The notes under the pieces: model-generated
Told to the model about the DNA's origin: nothing
Database searches by the model: none
What the model saw: only the letters and a program-made list of their open reading frames with translations
Shown: positions 7,794-14,689 of the stretch, in pieces
Layout: every line of letters starts with the position of its first letter
How positions within the stretch are numbered: the stretch's first letter is position 1
Made by a program: the position numbers and the translations under genes
Source of the DNA: Rhizobium oryzihabitans
GTDB taxonomy: Bacteria > Pseudomonadota > Alphaproteobacteria > Rhizobiales > Rhizobiaceae
Assembly: GCF_010669145.1 (NCBI RefSeq)
Contig: NZ_CP048635.1
Location: 930,001-994,000 of the forward strand
Direction of reading: 5' to 3'
DNA length: 64,000 nt

Positions 7794-9757
7794 TTGATCT
7801 GCTGGCTGAACCGCCGTCCACCGATATCGCATGGCAAATTGTCAACGCCGTGCTGCCGAGCGAGGCGACGACGATGTATGGTCGCGTCCTCCAGGTCTTC
7901 ACGTCGGTTCTGTTTTTCCTCGGCGGACTCTTCGTCGCTTACCAATCTACACAGGGCATCGTCGCCTCGGCCCGCACCGGACAGGCGCTCGGCGAACGGT
8001 GGCATACGATATGGACTCCGTTGCGCGTTGTCATTGGCCTCGGCCTGCTCGTCCCAACGCCGCAGACTGGCTTTTCCTCCGTTCATTACATCCTTCGAGA
8101 TTTTGTTGCCCGTCCCGGCATCAATCTTGGCAATGCCCTGTCGAATACGGGCATCACGACCGTGGTGAAAGAGGGCGTCACCATCACGCCCGCGTCCTCG
8201 AACGGATCAAGCATCGCGATGATGGTGCTGCGGCACGAAGTATGTGCGGCGGTCTACAACCAGGCGGGTAATCTTTGGGGTTGGAATGCGCGACTGCCCG
8301 ATCCTGACGGGAAAGTATCCGGTCTCGGCATTCTGGGATACGAGAAGCGGATCACTTGGGCTTACGGTCCGACATGTGGACAGTTTTCCGTCAGTGCGCT
8401 TGACGATCGCACGACGTTCTCGACTGCGAGGCGGGAGGCCATAAAGGCGTTCGTAAATGCCTTCCGGGCGGAGTCCGGCAGATATGCGCGTCTCGCTGCC
8501 GAGACCTCTGGGCTATCGTCCGCGGGCGCTGCGGCGAAGGCGGTGACGTCCAATGTCCTGTCGCCCGATCTCGTCCAGCGCATCCGCTCAATGGGAGCCG
8601 CCTATGACCGTGCGATGACGGCAGCCGCAAAAGAAGAGGCCAAGACCGTCGCTACCGCATCCCGTGACGCTCTTGTAAGGGATGCGCGTGAACAGGGATT
8701 CCTGACCACGGGCATGTACTGGAGTACTCTGGCGCAGGTTTCGGAAATCACGACGGCGATGACGAATGAACGGCCCGAGGACACACCGCCCCGTATCGAC
8801 GGAGACTTCAGTGAAGCGATCCAGAAAGCGTTCGACGCGCTTCGCTTGCAGGTGTCGGGTGAAGCGGAACGGCAGGCATTGAGCGCCAACGATTTCGCGG
8901 CAGCCGGCGACGAGACTGCTGACCCCGCCACGAAAATCATCGCGCCGATATCGCGCTCGATCATCGAATGGGCCGCGACGCCTGCTGACGACGGGCGACC
9001 TCATGATGAAATGGGCATTCTGGTTTCTTCGGGTCATGCGATGATGGCGGGTGTCTCCGCCGCCATCGCCGCGGGTGGTGTGATCGCGGGTGTTGCAGGG
9101 AACAAGGTCGCTGAGTTCTTCGGAGCGGCGGCAATTGACTACTTCCTCGACTGGTCGAGGTTCGCCATCATTCCTGTGTGGATCATGGGTGCGCTCAGGG
9201 CCTACGTAATCCCCATTATGCCGCACGTCTTCATGCTCGTGTCCGGTGTTGCTCTGCTCGTTTCCGTGATGGATGCAATGGTTGCCCTGACGATCTGGTG
9301 CCTCCGCTGGCTCAAGATGGACGGCAACGATGATTTCGCAGGAGACAGCGTCAAGCTCGGCTTGCTCTTCCTCGTCAATATCTTCTTGCGGCCGGCGCTG
9401 GCCATGCTCGCGGTATTTGCTGCCTATGGGGTGTTCAATCCCGTCCTCGGAATGCTGGACCGTCTCTGGGCAACAGCATTTCTGGCGCAGTCGGGAGGGC
9501 ATATTGTTGGCCTTCCCGGTTACATCGTGATGACCTTCGGGCAGACGTACATGATCTGGTACGTCGTCTTGAAAACATACGGGCAGATATGGGCACTTCC
9601 TGACCGCGTTCTGGCCTGGTTCGGTCAAAGCACGTCTTACGGCGAATCCGGGCTCGTCTCCGGTGCGTTCGGCGGAATGATAGCGGTTGCCGGACGCGGG
9701 ATGATGCCCAAGACTATTCTTCCAGGGCTTTCGAAAAAGGGAGGAAAACCGAAATGA
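7790..9757 (+). CDS. DotA/TraY family conjugal transfer membrane protein
   Basis: The 655-residue integral membrane protein resembles the DotA/TraY family of type IVB (IncI-like) secretion systems. The N-terminal region has a first membrane segment (VLFFLGGLFVAY) followed by the family-type stretch WHTIWTPLRVVIGLGLLVPT. A large non-membrane, probably periplasmic, domain spans about 120-390. Several hydrophobic segments fill the C-terminal third. No other Dot/Icm or Tra component lies in the island, so it would have to work with a helper system encoded elsewhere. Start and stop overlap the neighbouring genes by 4 bases. In IncI plasmids TraY is the target of entry exclusion, which suggests a role in recipient compatibility. 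Confidence 0.8.
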   Translation: MIDLLAEPPSTDIAWQIVNAVLPSEATTMYGRVLQVFTSVLFFLGGLFVAYQSTQGIVASARTGQALGERWHTIWTPLRVVIGLGLLVPTPQTGFSSVHYILRDFVARPGINLGNALSNTGITTVVKEGVTITPASSNGSSIAMMVLRHEVCAAVYNQAGNLWGWNARLPDPDGKVSGLGILGYEKRITWAYGPTCGQFSVSALDDRTTFSTARREAIKAFVNAFRAESGRYARLAAETSGLSSAGAAAKAVTSNVLSPDLVQRIRSMGAAYDRAMTAAAKEEAKTVATASRDALVRDAREQGFLTTGMYWSTLAQVSEITTAMTNERPEDTPPRIDGDFSEAIQKAFDALRLQVSGEAERQALSANDFAAAGDETADPATKIIAPISRSIIEWAATPADDGRPHDEMGILVSSGHAMMAGVSAAIAAGGVIAGVAGNKVAEFFGAAAIDYFLDWSRFAIIPVWIMGALRAYVIPIMPHVFMLVSGVALLVSVMDAMVALTIWCLRWLKMDGNDDFAGDSVKLGLLFLVNIFLRPALAMLAVFAAYGVFNPVLGMLDRLWATAFLAQSGGHIVGLPGYIVMTFGQTYMIWYVVLKTYGQIWALPDRVLAWFGQSTSYGESGLVSGAFGGMIAVAGRGMMPKTILPGLSKKGGKPK

Positions 9758-9927
9758 AGAAACTCATGATCTGGACGGCTGCTGGATTTGGTTTGGCACT
9801 GGCCTGCGGCTTGTCGGGACTGCCGCACCTGTCGGCCATGGTCATCACGCTGACCGTATTTTGCGCCGTGCCGGCGCTCCTAGTTGTGGCGCTTGATGTC
9901 CTGTCTCGCAGAGGAATGGTGCGATGA
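9754..9927 (+). CDS. small membrane protein, 57 residues
   Basis: The ATG overlaps the stop of the DotA/TraY gene (ATGA) and is preceded by GGGAGGAAAAC, a strong ribosome-binding site. The product begins MKKLMIWTAAGFGLALACG and has two hydrophobic segments separated by a short loop, ending in a basic tail. The stop overlaps the next start in the same way. It has no known family that I recognise. The tight coupling makes it a credible gene of the mobilisation operon. Confidence 0.65.
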   Translation: MKKLMIWTAAGFGLALACGLSGLPHLSAMVITLTVFCAVPALLVVALDVLSRRGMVR

Positions 9928-10265
9928 GGGACGTAACAATCGCCGTTATCCTTGCGGCAATTTCCACGGGAAACGCCAGTGCCGAAACCTTCCGGTTTCC
10001 CGCCTCGGCACGGGCGGCTTACGGTGTCCCGCAGGTCGACATTGCCATGTCTGTCTACATGCACCCGGATTGCGCGGACCGTTGGTCCGTGGATTACCCG
10101 GCAGGCTTCGCGTTTCGACGCGGTGGTCCAAATGGCGGGAACCTCTATGGCAACCCAGGCGGAGGAACATATGACGTCGCCATCAAAACAGAAGCCTGTC
10201 TGTCGCGGGGGTCTGATTACGTTGAGCCGGCCCGCACGACCTGGCACAAAGTTATCGTCTACTGA
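9924..10265 (+). CDS. small secreted protein of the mobilisation operon
   Basis: The 113-residue product has an N-terminal signal peptide (MRDVTIAVILAAISTGNASA) with likely cleavage after ASA. The mature part of about 93 residues is Gly- and aromatic-rich with two cysteines (about C70 and C92 of the precursor) that could form a disulfide in the periplasm. It overlaps the preceding small membrane-protein gene by 4 bases. No known family recognised. Its place after a DotA/TraY gene suggests an envelope role in transfer or surface exclusion, which is inference. Confidence 0.6.
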   Translation: MRDVTIAVILAAISTGNASAETFRFPASARAAYGVPQVDIAMSVYMHPDCADRWSVDYPAGFAFRRGGPNGGNLYGNPGGGTYDVAIKTEACLSRGSDYVEPARTTWHKVIVY

Positions 10266-10274
10266 GGAGGACCC

Positions 10275-10634
10275 ATGAAAACGATCCTGACCACCATTTT
10301 CCTCGCCTTGGCGACCTTATCGGCTAACGCCGGATCACTCTTGCAGCCGCCTGCCGACGCACTGCGCGTGGAGTTCACAAGTCCCGACACGTCGCCGACC
10401 GAGCGCCTGAAGGCTGGCCAGCCGTTGACCGTGGGCGTGGTCGTCAGCAGAACGACGGGGTCCGTGGAGGTTGTGCCGACTTTGACGCCGGAATGGATGA
10501 GCTATGATCCGAAAACACGCGAGTTTTCAGGTGTTCCAGCTTCTGGCGGACATGAGCTCGCCGTCGAAGTCACTGACGCCGGAACGGGACAGTCTGCTAC
10601 GGGCATTCTATCCTTCCACGTCGATGCGCGATGA
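10275..10634 (+). CDS. secreted protein with putative Ig-like (cadherin-like) fold
   Basis: The 119-residue product starts with a signal peptide (MKTILTTIFLALATLSANA). The mature part has the motif PEWMSYDPKTREFSGVPA, typical of the bacterial putative-Ig repeat in which a W-x-x-Y-D turn is followed by SG.P, then a closing beta strand. It may bind an envelope or surface partner. GAGGAGGACCC precedes the ATG. It is the last gene of the rightward mobilisation operon and is followed directly by a strong terminator. Confidence 0.65.
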   Translation: MKTILTTIFLALATLSANAGSLLQPPADALRVEFTSPDTSPTERLKAGQPLTVGVVVSRTTGSVEVVPTLTPEWMSYDPKTREFSGVPASGGHELAVEVTDAGTGQSATGILSFHVDAR

Positions 10635-10644
10635 GTAAGCGAAT

Positions 10645-10678
10645 GCAAAAGGGGTGGCGCTTCAGCCACCCCTTTTGC
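10645..10678. terminator. bidirectional terminator
   Basis: A 14-bp perfect stem (GCAAAAGGGGTGGC and its complement) encloses a 6-base loop, with A and T runs in the stem edges. It sits between the convergent ends of the mobilisation operon (10634) and the second methyltransferase gene (10705), so it can serve both strands. Confidence 0.85.
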
Positions 10679-10704
10679 CTTGTGGATCATAACTCATCAA
10701 ACGT

Positions 10705-12075
10705 TCAACGCATCATGTGAAAGTCCGTGACATCATCGGGTGCATCACCTTGCTCGGAATGGTACATGCTTGGAGCGACGCCCCGCATCAACTCCTGAAG
10801 ATCGATCGGGCGCGGACGACGGCGCTCTTCTCCGTCTTGCACGGGTTCCGGGTTATTGCCGTTGCGGGCATTCTCAAAGGCACGGTAGTGGCGCAATGCC
10901 TGACGAAGCTCGGACTTGGTGCCATTGGACAGGGCTTCGAAACCGGACGCGCTTTCCAAGGCCGCGATCTCCAAGGCCTCATTCTCGAAGGTGCGGCCAA
11001 AGAGCATATAGCGAGCACGCCCAAGGCTCGACTTGATGTTGCGGGCGGTTGCGCGTGAGCGCTGGTTGCCACGAACAAGCCACTGCATGAAGCGTTCCTC
11101 GGTCTTCGGGGAAATCTTTCCCGTCTGACGGTCGAGGATGACTTTTCCGATGATTTCGGCGGCCGTGGGCGGGACGGCGTTGGCGATCATCACCATAATG
11201 CGGCGTTTGTTCTTCGAGCACCATTTCCAACCCTCTGGAAACCCTTGGATACGGGACAGGAATTTCTGGTGGCCAACAGCTGCGTCCTCCAGCGGAGCGC
11301 TGTCATTCGGGTGCGCCTCATACTTGGCCTTCAGCGCTGCCGAGGGCGGCTCGCCCGATGTTCTGGTAATCGTCGCATAGGGCTCATCAACGCTGCGGAC
11401 GGCACGGCCGGCGCGAAGCGGCCGCGTGTAGATGTGTCCTTTCACGACGATATCGAGATTGTATTCCGGTCGCCACTGGTTCTCTGCCGTTGGCATTTCT
11501 CCCATCGCTTTGGTGAATTCCCGCCGCACGGATTTCGGTACGTCGGTGGCGGCATCCGCGATCGCGCCCTCAATGAACCCATCGCGTTCGCCGAGACGTC
11601 CCACGACGATCAGACGACGTCGCGCCTCTGGCGTATTGTAGTAGGAGAAATCGACCCGGCACTCTGAGATACCGTAGCAAGCTTTCTTCAACATCGTGCG
11701 CGCCTCGGCCCACGAGCGGGAGCGCGCTGCCTGAACGACGTTTTCCATGATGAACCATTCAGGGCGCACCGACGCAACGGTGATCGCGTATGCCAGGGTC
11801 AGTCTGGCGTTCTTGCCCTCGGCACGCTTGCCGGCCACGGAGAAGTCCTGACATGGAGGGCCACCCGCGATGAGGTCGGGTTTCAGGTCCACGATATCCG
11901 GGATAATGCTGAGAAGATCGGACAGGTCACGCTGATGAACGTGGTCGCCAATGTTCGTGCGGTAGGTCTCGACCGCGTCCGGCATGCTGTCATAAGCAGC
12001 GACGACATCAAAGCCAGCGCGCTTGAGACCAAGCGACATACCGCCCGCGCCACAGAAAAGTTCAACAACCTTCAT
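10705..12075 (-). CDS. DNA (cytosine-5) methyltransferase with C-terminal extension
   Basis: The 456-residue protein has motif I FCGAGGMSLGL at 7-17, motif IV GGPPCQDFS with catalytic C75, motif VI ENV at 111-113, motif VIII EARRRLIVVG and motif X IANAVPPTAAEIIG. About 140 residues follow motif X. They are charged and helical, unusual for a stand-alone enzyme, and could be a DNA-recognition or partner domain. It is clearly different from the methyltransferase at 4349. No restriction endonuclease lies beside it, so it may protect the island from host restriction during transfer or act as an orphan regulator. Confidence 0.9.
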   Translation of the reverse strand: MKVVELFCGAGGMSLGLKRAGFDVVAAYDSMPDAVETYRTNIGDHVHQRDLSDLLSIIPDIVDLKPDLIAGGPPCQDFSVAGKRAEGKNARLTLAYAITVASVRPEWFIMENVVQAARSRSWAEARTMLKKACYGISECRVDFSYYNTPEARRRLIVVGRLGERDGFIEGAIADAATDVPKSVRREFTKAMGEMPTAENQWRPEYNLDIVVKGHIYTRPLRAGRAVRSVDEPYATITRTSGEPPSAALKAKYEAHPNDSAPLEDAAVGHQKFLSRIQGFPEGWKWCSKNKRRIMVMIANAVPPTAAEIIGKVILDRQTGKISPKTEERFMQWLVRGNQRSRATARNIKSSLGRARYMLFGRTFENEALEIAALESASGFEALSNGTKSELRQALRHYRAFENARNGNNPEPVQDGEERRRPRPIDLQELMRGVAPSMYHSEQGDAPDDVTDFHMMR

Positions 12076-12196
12076 TCGATCTTCCTTTCACGACGCCCGT
12101 TTCACCCGCTGTGTAGCGGTGGCGCGTTAATGGAAGTCCGAAAAAACCGTTAAAGGTTTAGCGAAGGTGTAAATTTTCAGATATGAAAACTAAACA

Positions 12197-12222
12197 ACCA
12201 TCACGTATTTCTACATGATGGT
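12197..12222. promoter_or_regulatory. inverted repeat upstream of the second methyltransferase
   Basis: ACCATCA (12197-12203) and TGATGGT (12216-12222) form a 7-bp inverted repeat around a 12-base AT-rich spacer, in the gap between the leftward small-gene cluster (ending 12244) and the methyltransferase start (12075). The gap is AT-rich compared with its surroundings and should contain the methyltransferase promoter. The repeat could be an operator or a weak terminator. Confidence 0.4.
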
Positions 12223-12243
12223 GTGGCGGATGATTTCCGCATT

Positions 12244-12465
12244 TCAATGTGTGTCTTCACGTTGTTCGATCTCGCGGATCAGTTCCCATGCATCGCCAAG
12301 GGCGGCGTGTACTTTCTCCATCCGTTTTGCGACCGCCGCCCCGTCACGTGTTCCGAAATCGGAAAAGCGGGCTGCGATAGAACCGATCTCGTTGCGGAGA
12401 CGACAGTACGTATCGTGGTTCATGGGGAACCTGGCGATTGGAAAGTCGGAGATTTTCGCCTTCAT
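12244..12465 (-). CDS. small hypothetical protein, 73 residues
   Basis: The start chosen is the ATG at 12465 (MKAKISDFPIARFP), which has GGGGAGAAT just upstream. The product is a mostly helical soluble protein rich in charged residues, ending EQREDTH. It is the last gene of a leftward run of small genes beginning at about 14241. No family recognised. Such short proteins are typical of plasmid and ICE maintenance regions. Confidence 0.5.
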   Translation of the reverse strand: MKAKISDFPIARFPMNHDTYCRLRNEIGSIAARFSDFGTRDGAAVAKRMEKVHAALGDAWELIREIEQREDTH

Positions 12466-12478
12466 ATTATTCTCCCCA

Positions 12479-12817
12479 TCAGGCTTCTGTTTTAAGGGAT
12501 TCTTCATGGGCCGGCCCGAGCACCGCCACCAGAAAGCGACCCCGTGCCGCCTCGGCTGCCTCCCACGCCCGGATGACTTCTTCCATGTCGCGGAAGTCGC
12601 AATCAAACTCTATCGCATAGCTTCCAAGATGCTGGCGCAGCACGTGACGGGCGTGATCATCGCCTTCACCATCGCTCCCAACGAGATCGAACCGGACGCA
12701 CCCTTCGCTTGGGACGTCCACGACGATGGGCTCGACCCATTCATAGTTGCCCGACGGATCGACAATCGCCAGTTTGCCGCCGAAGCCGAAGTCGTCGAAT
12801 TTGAATTTCGTGTTCAT
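12479..12817 (-). CDS. hypothetical protein, 112 residues
   Basis: This is an acidic soluble protein beginning MNTKFKFDDFGFGG. Its start overlaps the stop of the upstream ribbon-helix-helix gene by 4 bases, which indicates translational coupling. The pattern is mixed strand then helix: DFRDMEEVIRAWEAAEAARG near residues 75-95. I do not recognise the family. The position among small plasmid-type genes suggests a maintenance or anti-restriction role, without direct evidence. Confidence 0.6.
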   Translation of the reverse strand: MNTKFKFDDFGFGGKLAIVDPSGNYEWVEPIVVDVPSEGCVRFDLVGSDGEGDDHARHVLRQHLGSYAIEFDCDFRDMEEVIRAWEAAEAARGRFLVAVLGPAHEESLKTEA

Positions 12818-13011
12818 GCACGTTGTCCTTGTTGGATGGCCTTTTGAACGAGGGTGGTGACAACCTCCCGGATCGTCATTTCATGTTGCGCGGCGTGAAC
12901 CTTGAGCGCTGTCAGGGTTCCGGAAGGAAGGTCCACCGTCAGCCTGTCCGCGCGGTCTCGTCGCGATGGGCGGCCTTGTTGGGTGAAGGATGCCTGAACC
13001 ATGTCACGCAT
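12814..13011 (-). CDS. ribbon-helix-helix type small DNA-binding protein
   Basis: The 65-residue protein has a basic N-terminus (QQGRPSRRDRADR), then a strand (LTVDLPSGT), a helix (ALKVHAAQHE) and a second helix (IREVVTTLVQKAI). This order and length match ribbon-helix-helix repressors of the CopG/ParD sort. It overlaps the upstream gene by 8 bases and the downstream gene by 4. It may autoregulate the small-gene operon or be an antitoxin. The downstream gene does not look like a known ParE or RelE toxin. Confidence 0.65.
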   Translation of the reverse strand: MRDMVQASFTQQGRPSRRDRADRLTVDLPSGTLTALKVHAAQHEMTIREVVTTLVQKAIQQGQRA

Positions 13012-13315
13012 CCTCGATCACAAAGAATCGGGCAATTGTGTCCTCGTCGGCGTGCTGTTCGGCGAAATCGCGCGCCTCCGACGTGTCAATGGCATGCAGC
13101 CCCTCGCCACCTGACCGCCCGCCCTGGACAGGCTGGGCCCACCGGGTCATCGCTCCTCCGTGCCCGGCGAGGAAGAAACGTCCGCGAGGCGTTCGGTACA
13201 GAGACGTGACCTCGTAACGAAAATCTCCCCTGTCGGAATCGTTCTCGAACGAGCAGATTTCCTCCGCTGTCGCCGTGTTGTAGCGGAGACCGTCGATGAT
13301 TTTGCTGATGTTCAT
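13004..13315 (-). CDS. hypothetical plasmid-type protein, 103 residues
   Basis: The start chosen is the ATG at 13315 (MNISKIIDGLRYNTATAEEI) with AAGGGAATGG upstream. The product has a strand-rich core (FRYEVTSLYRTPRGRFFLAGHGG) and an acidic helical C-terminus (ARDFAEQHADED). Proteins of this appearance are common on conjugative elements but have no assigned activity that I can name. The stop overlaps the ribbon-helix-helix gene start by 8 bases. Confidence 0.6.
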   Translation of the reverse strand: MNISKIIDGLRYNTATAEEICSFENDSDRGDFRYEVTSLYRTPRGRFFLAGHGGAMTRWAQPVQGGRSGGEGLHAIDTSEARDFAEQHADEDTIARFFVIEDA

Positions 13316-13504
13316 TCCATTCCCTTTCCATTGACCTTCGGGCAAAGCTTCGCCGCCGCGCGAAGGCGCGTTTTTCTCTGTTTCTACTTCCATTTTCAGG
13401 AGCTTATTTGATGTGGGAAGGTGCGTTTGTGACTGCCCACATACACAGTGTTCGTCCATTCGAATCGCTGTGCAAGATGGAAAATGCGCCGACGGTGAAG
13501 TTTT

Positions 13505-13810
13505 TTACGACACCAGGACAGGGCCGCTGACGATGCGGCGGATAGCTTCCTCGACAGCCGCGACGGCTTCTTCCCGCGTGTGGACGATGCCGTTGGCAAG
13601 GGAGCGGAGGCGTTTCGGAAATCCGTTCTCATCCCGTGACTGAATGTCTGGAATGTCGATGGAATAAACCCATCGGGCATCGGGGCACTTCTGGAGTTCT
13701 TCCATCCAGGCGCACAGCGGGTGCGGATATGAAGGGTGATTGACTTCGGCGGCGTCATGAACCGCGAATTCGTGTTCGGCGTAGTACCAGTCTATCGCGA
13801 TTGTCGTCAT
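13505..13810 (-). CDS. hypothetical protein, 101 residues
   Basis: The ATG at 13810 follows a perfect GGAGGT ribosome-binding site and overlaps the stop of the upstream small membrane-protein gene (ATGA). The product (MTTIAIDWYYAEHEFAVHDA) has a strand-rich N-terminal half containing WVYSIDIPD and a C-terminal helix (REEAVAAVEEAIRRIV). It has no cysteine cluster, signal peptide or membrane segment. No family recognised. Confidence 0.6.
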   Translation of the reverse strand: MTTIAIDWYYAEHEFAVHDAAEVNHPSYPHPLCAWMEELQKCPDARWVYSIDIPDIQSRDENGFPKRLRSLANGIVHTREEAVAAVEEAIRRIVSGPVLVS

Positions 13811-13986
13811 ACGTACCTCCTGATGAGCTTGCCAACGATCAGCAATGGTAACACGATCCAAAGAGCGAGGCTGCCCGCCTCGATCACTTCCGGTGCTTTG
13901 ATGGCGGAGGTGTGCAGGATCGCAAAGGCTGCCATGGCGATCGGCAGGCAGAGGACTCGTAAAACAGGCATGTCGTGTTCCTTCAT
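13807..13986 (-). CDS. small membrane protein, 59 residues
   Basis: The product MKEHDMPVLRVLCLPIAMAA has two hydrophobic segments (about 10-26 and 41-53) joined by a short polar loop and ends LIRRYV. The stop is fused to the next start (ATGA), so translation is coupled. It has no recognised family. It resembles the small double-spanning proteins often found in transfer and maintenance regions. Confidence 0.5.
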   Translation of the reverse strand: MKEHDMPVLRVLCLPIAMAAFAILHTSAIKAPEVIEAGSLALWIVLPLLIVGKLIRRYV

Positions 13987-14001
13987 GTGGAAATGTGGGT
14001 T

Positions 14002-14241
14002 TCAAGTGCGCGAAAAGCGTCGAAACGCCTGGATACCATCGCGCTGGATTTCCTGTTTCATGTCGTCGGCAGCTCCGGGCAGACGGGACTTCCCGACAAG
14101 GCGGCGCACGGACGTCGCTTTCTCGACCCTGTAGATGGATGCCACGTAGCAGAGGAGCCCCCCGCACGGTGCCCGCTCGTTAACCTCCTCGATCATGAGA
14201 TTGAAGGTCAGACCCGGAATGAGTGTGGTCCTTACGGCCAT
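14002..14241 (-). CDS. small hypothetical protein, 79 residues
   Basis: The ATG at 14241 is preceded by CGAGGTTC. The product begins MAVRTTLIPGLTFNLMIEEV, has three cysteines and a basic C-terminal half (RRLVGKSRLPG). It would be the first gene of the leftward run of small genes. Coding status rests mainly on its position and open frame, so it is the weakest call in the cluster. Confidence 0.4.
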   Translation of the reverse strand: MAVRTTLIPGLTFNLMIEEVNERAPCGGLLCYVASIYRVEKATSVRRLVGKSRLPGAADDMKQEIQRDGIQAFRRFSRT

Positions 14242-14331
14242 TTTGAACCTCGAAAGCGGCTGTTTTCATTGGCCTATTTATAACATTTCGTGAGAATCGA
14301 GCCCAGGGAATAACGCGGCATAGTTGAGTTG

Positions 14332-14421
14332 TGCCGGAGGCGAGGTTAACGGGATCGGTCGAATTTTAAGGGTTCCGGAATGAAGGGCCTGTTCCCTGTT
14401 CGATCCTGCCGGAGGCGAGGT
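14332..14421. repeat. pair of 15-bp direct repeats in a 450-base gap
   Basis: TGCCGGAGGCGAGGT occurs at 14332-14346 and again at 14407-14421, 75 bases apart centre to centre. The gap 14242-14689 has no convincing gene. It should hold the promoter of the small-gene operon and lies just downstream of the replication gene, so the repeats could be regulator or initiator binding sites. Two copies are too few to call iterons. Confidence 0.4.
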
Positions 14422-14689
14422 CGAACCCGCCCGCAGGGCGGAAGTCTTAACGTTCCCCGTCCCGATGCCTCCAGGACGGCCGGCACGCACAGCAGCAGTC
14501 ACCCGGTGGGCCGCAGCACCGCGGAGGACGGCAGCGCCGTTGACATAGCGAGCATGCTGGCAGGCTCGGCGGTGAGGGTGGGGAAATGGATTCAGGGGGT
14601 GTCCTTGACCCATCTGAACGGCCAAACGTGCTGTACGGGCGCGTATAGAGCCTCGTACAGTGCGTTTGACTTCAAAATGGACCCGTGGG

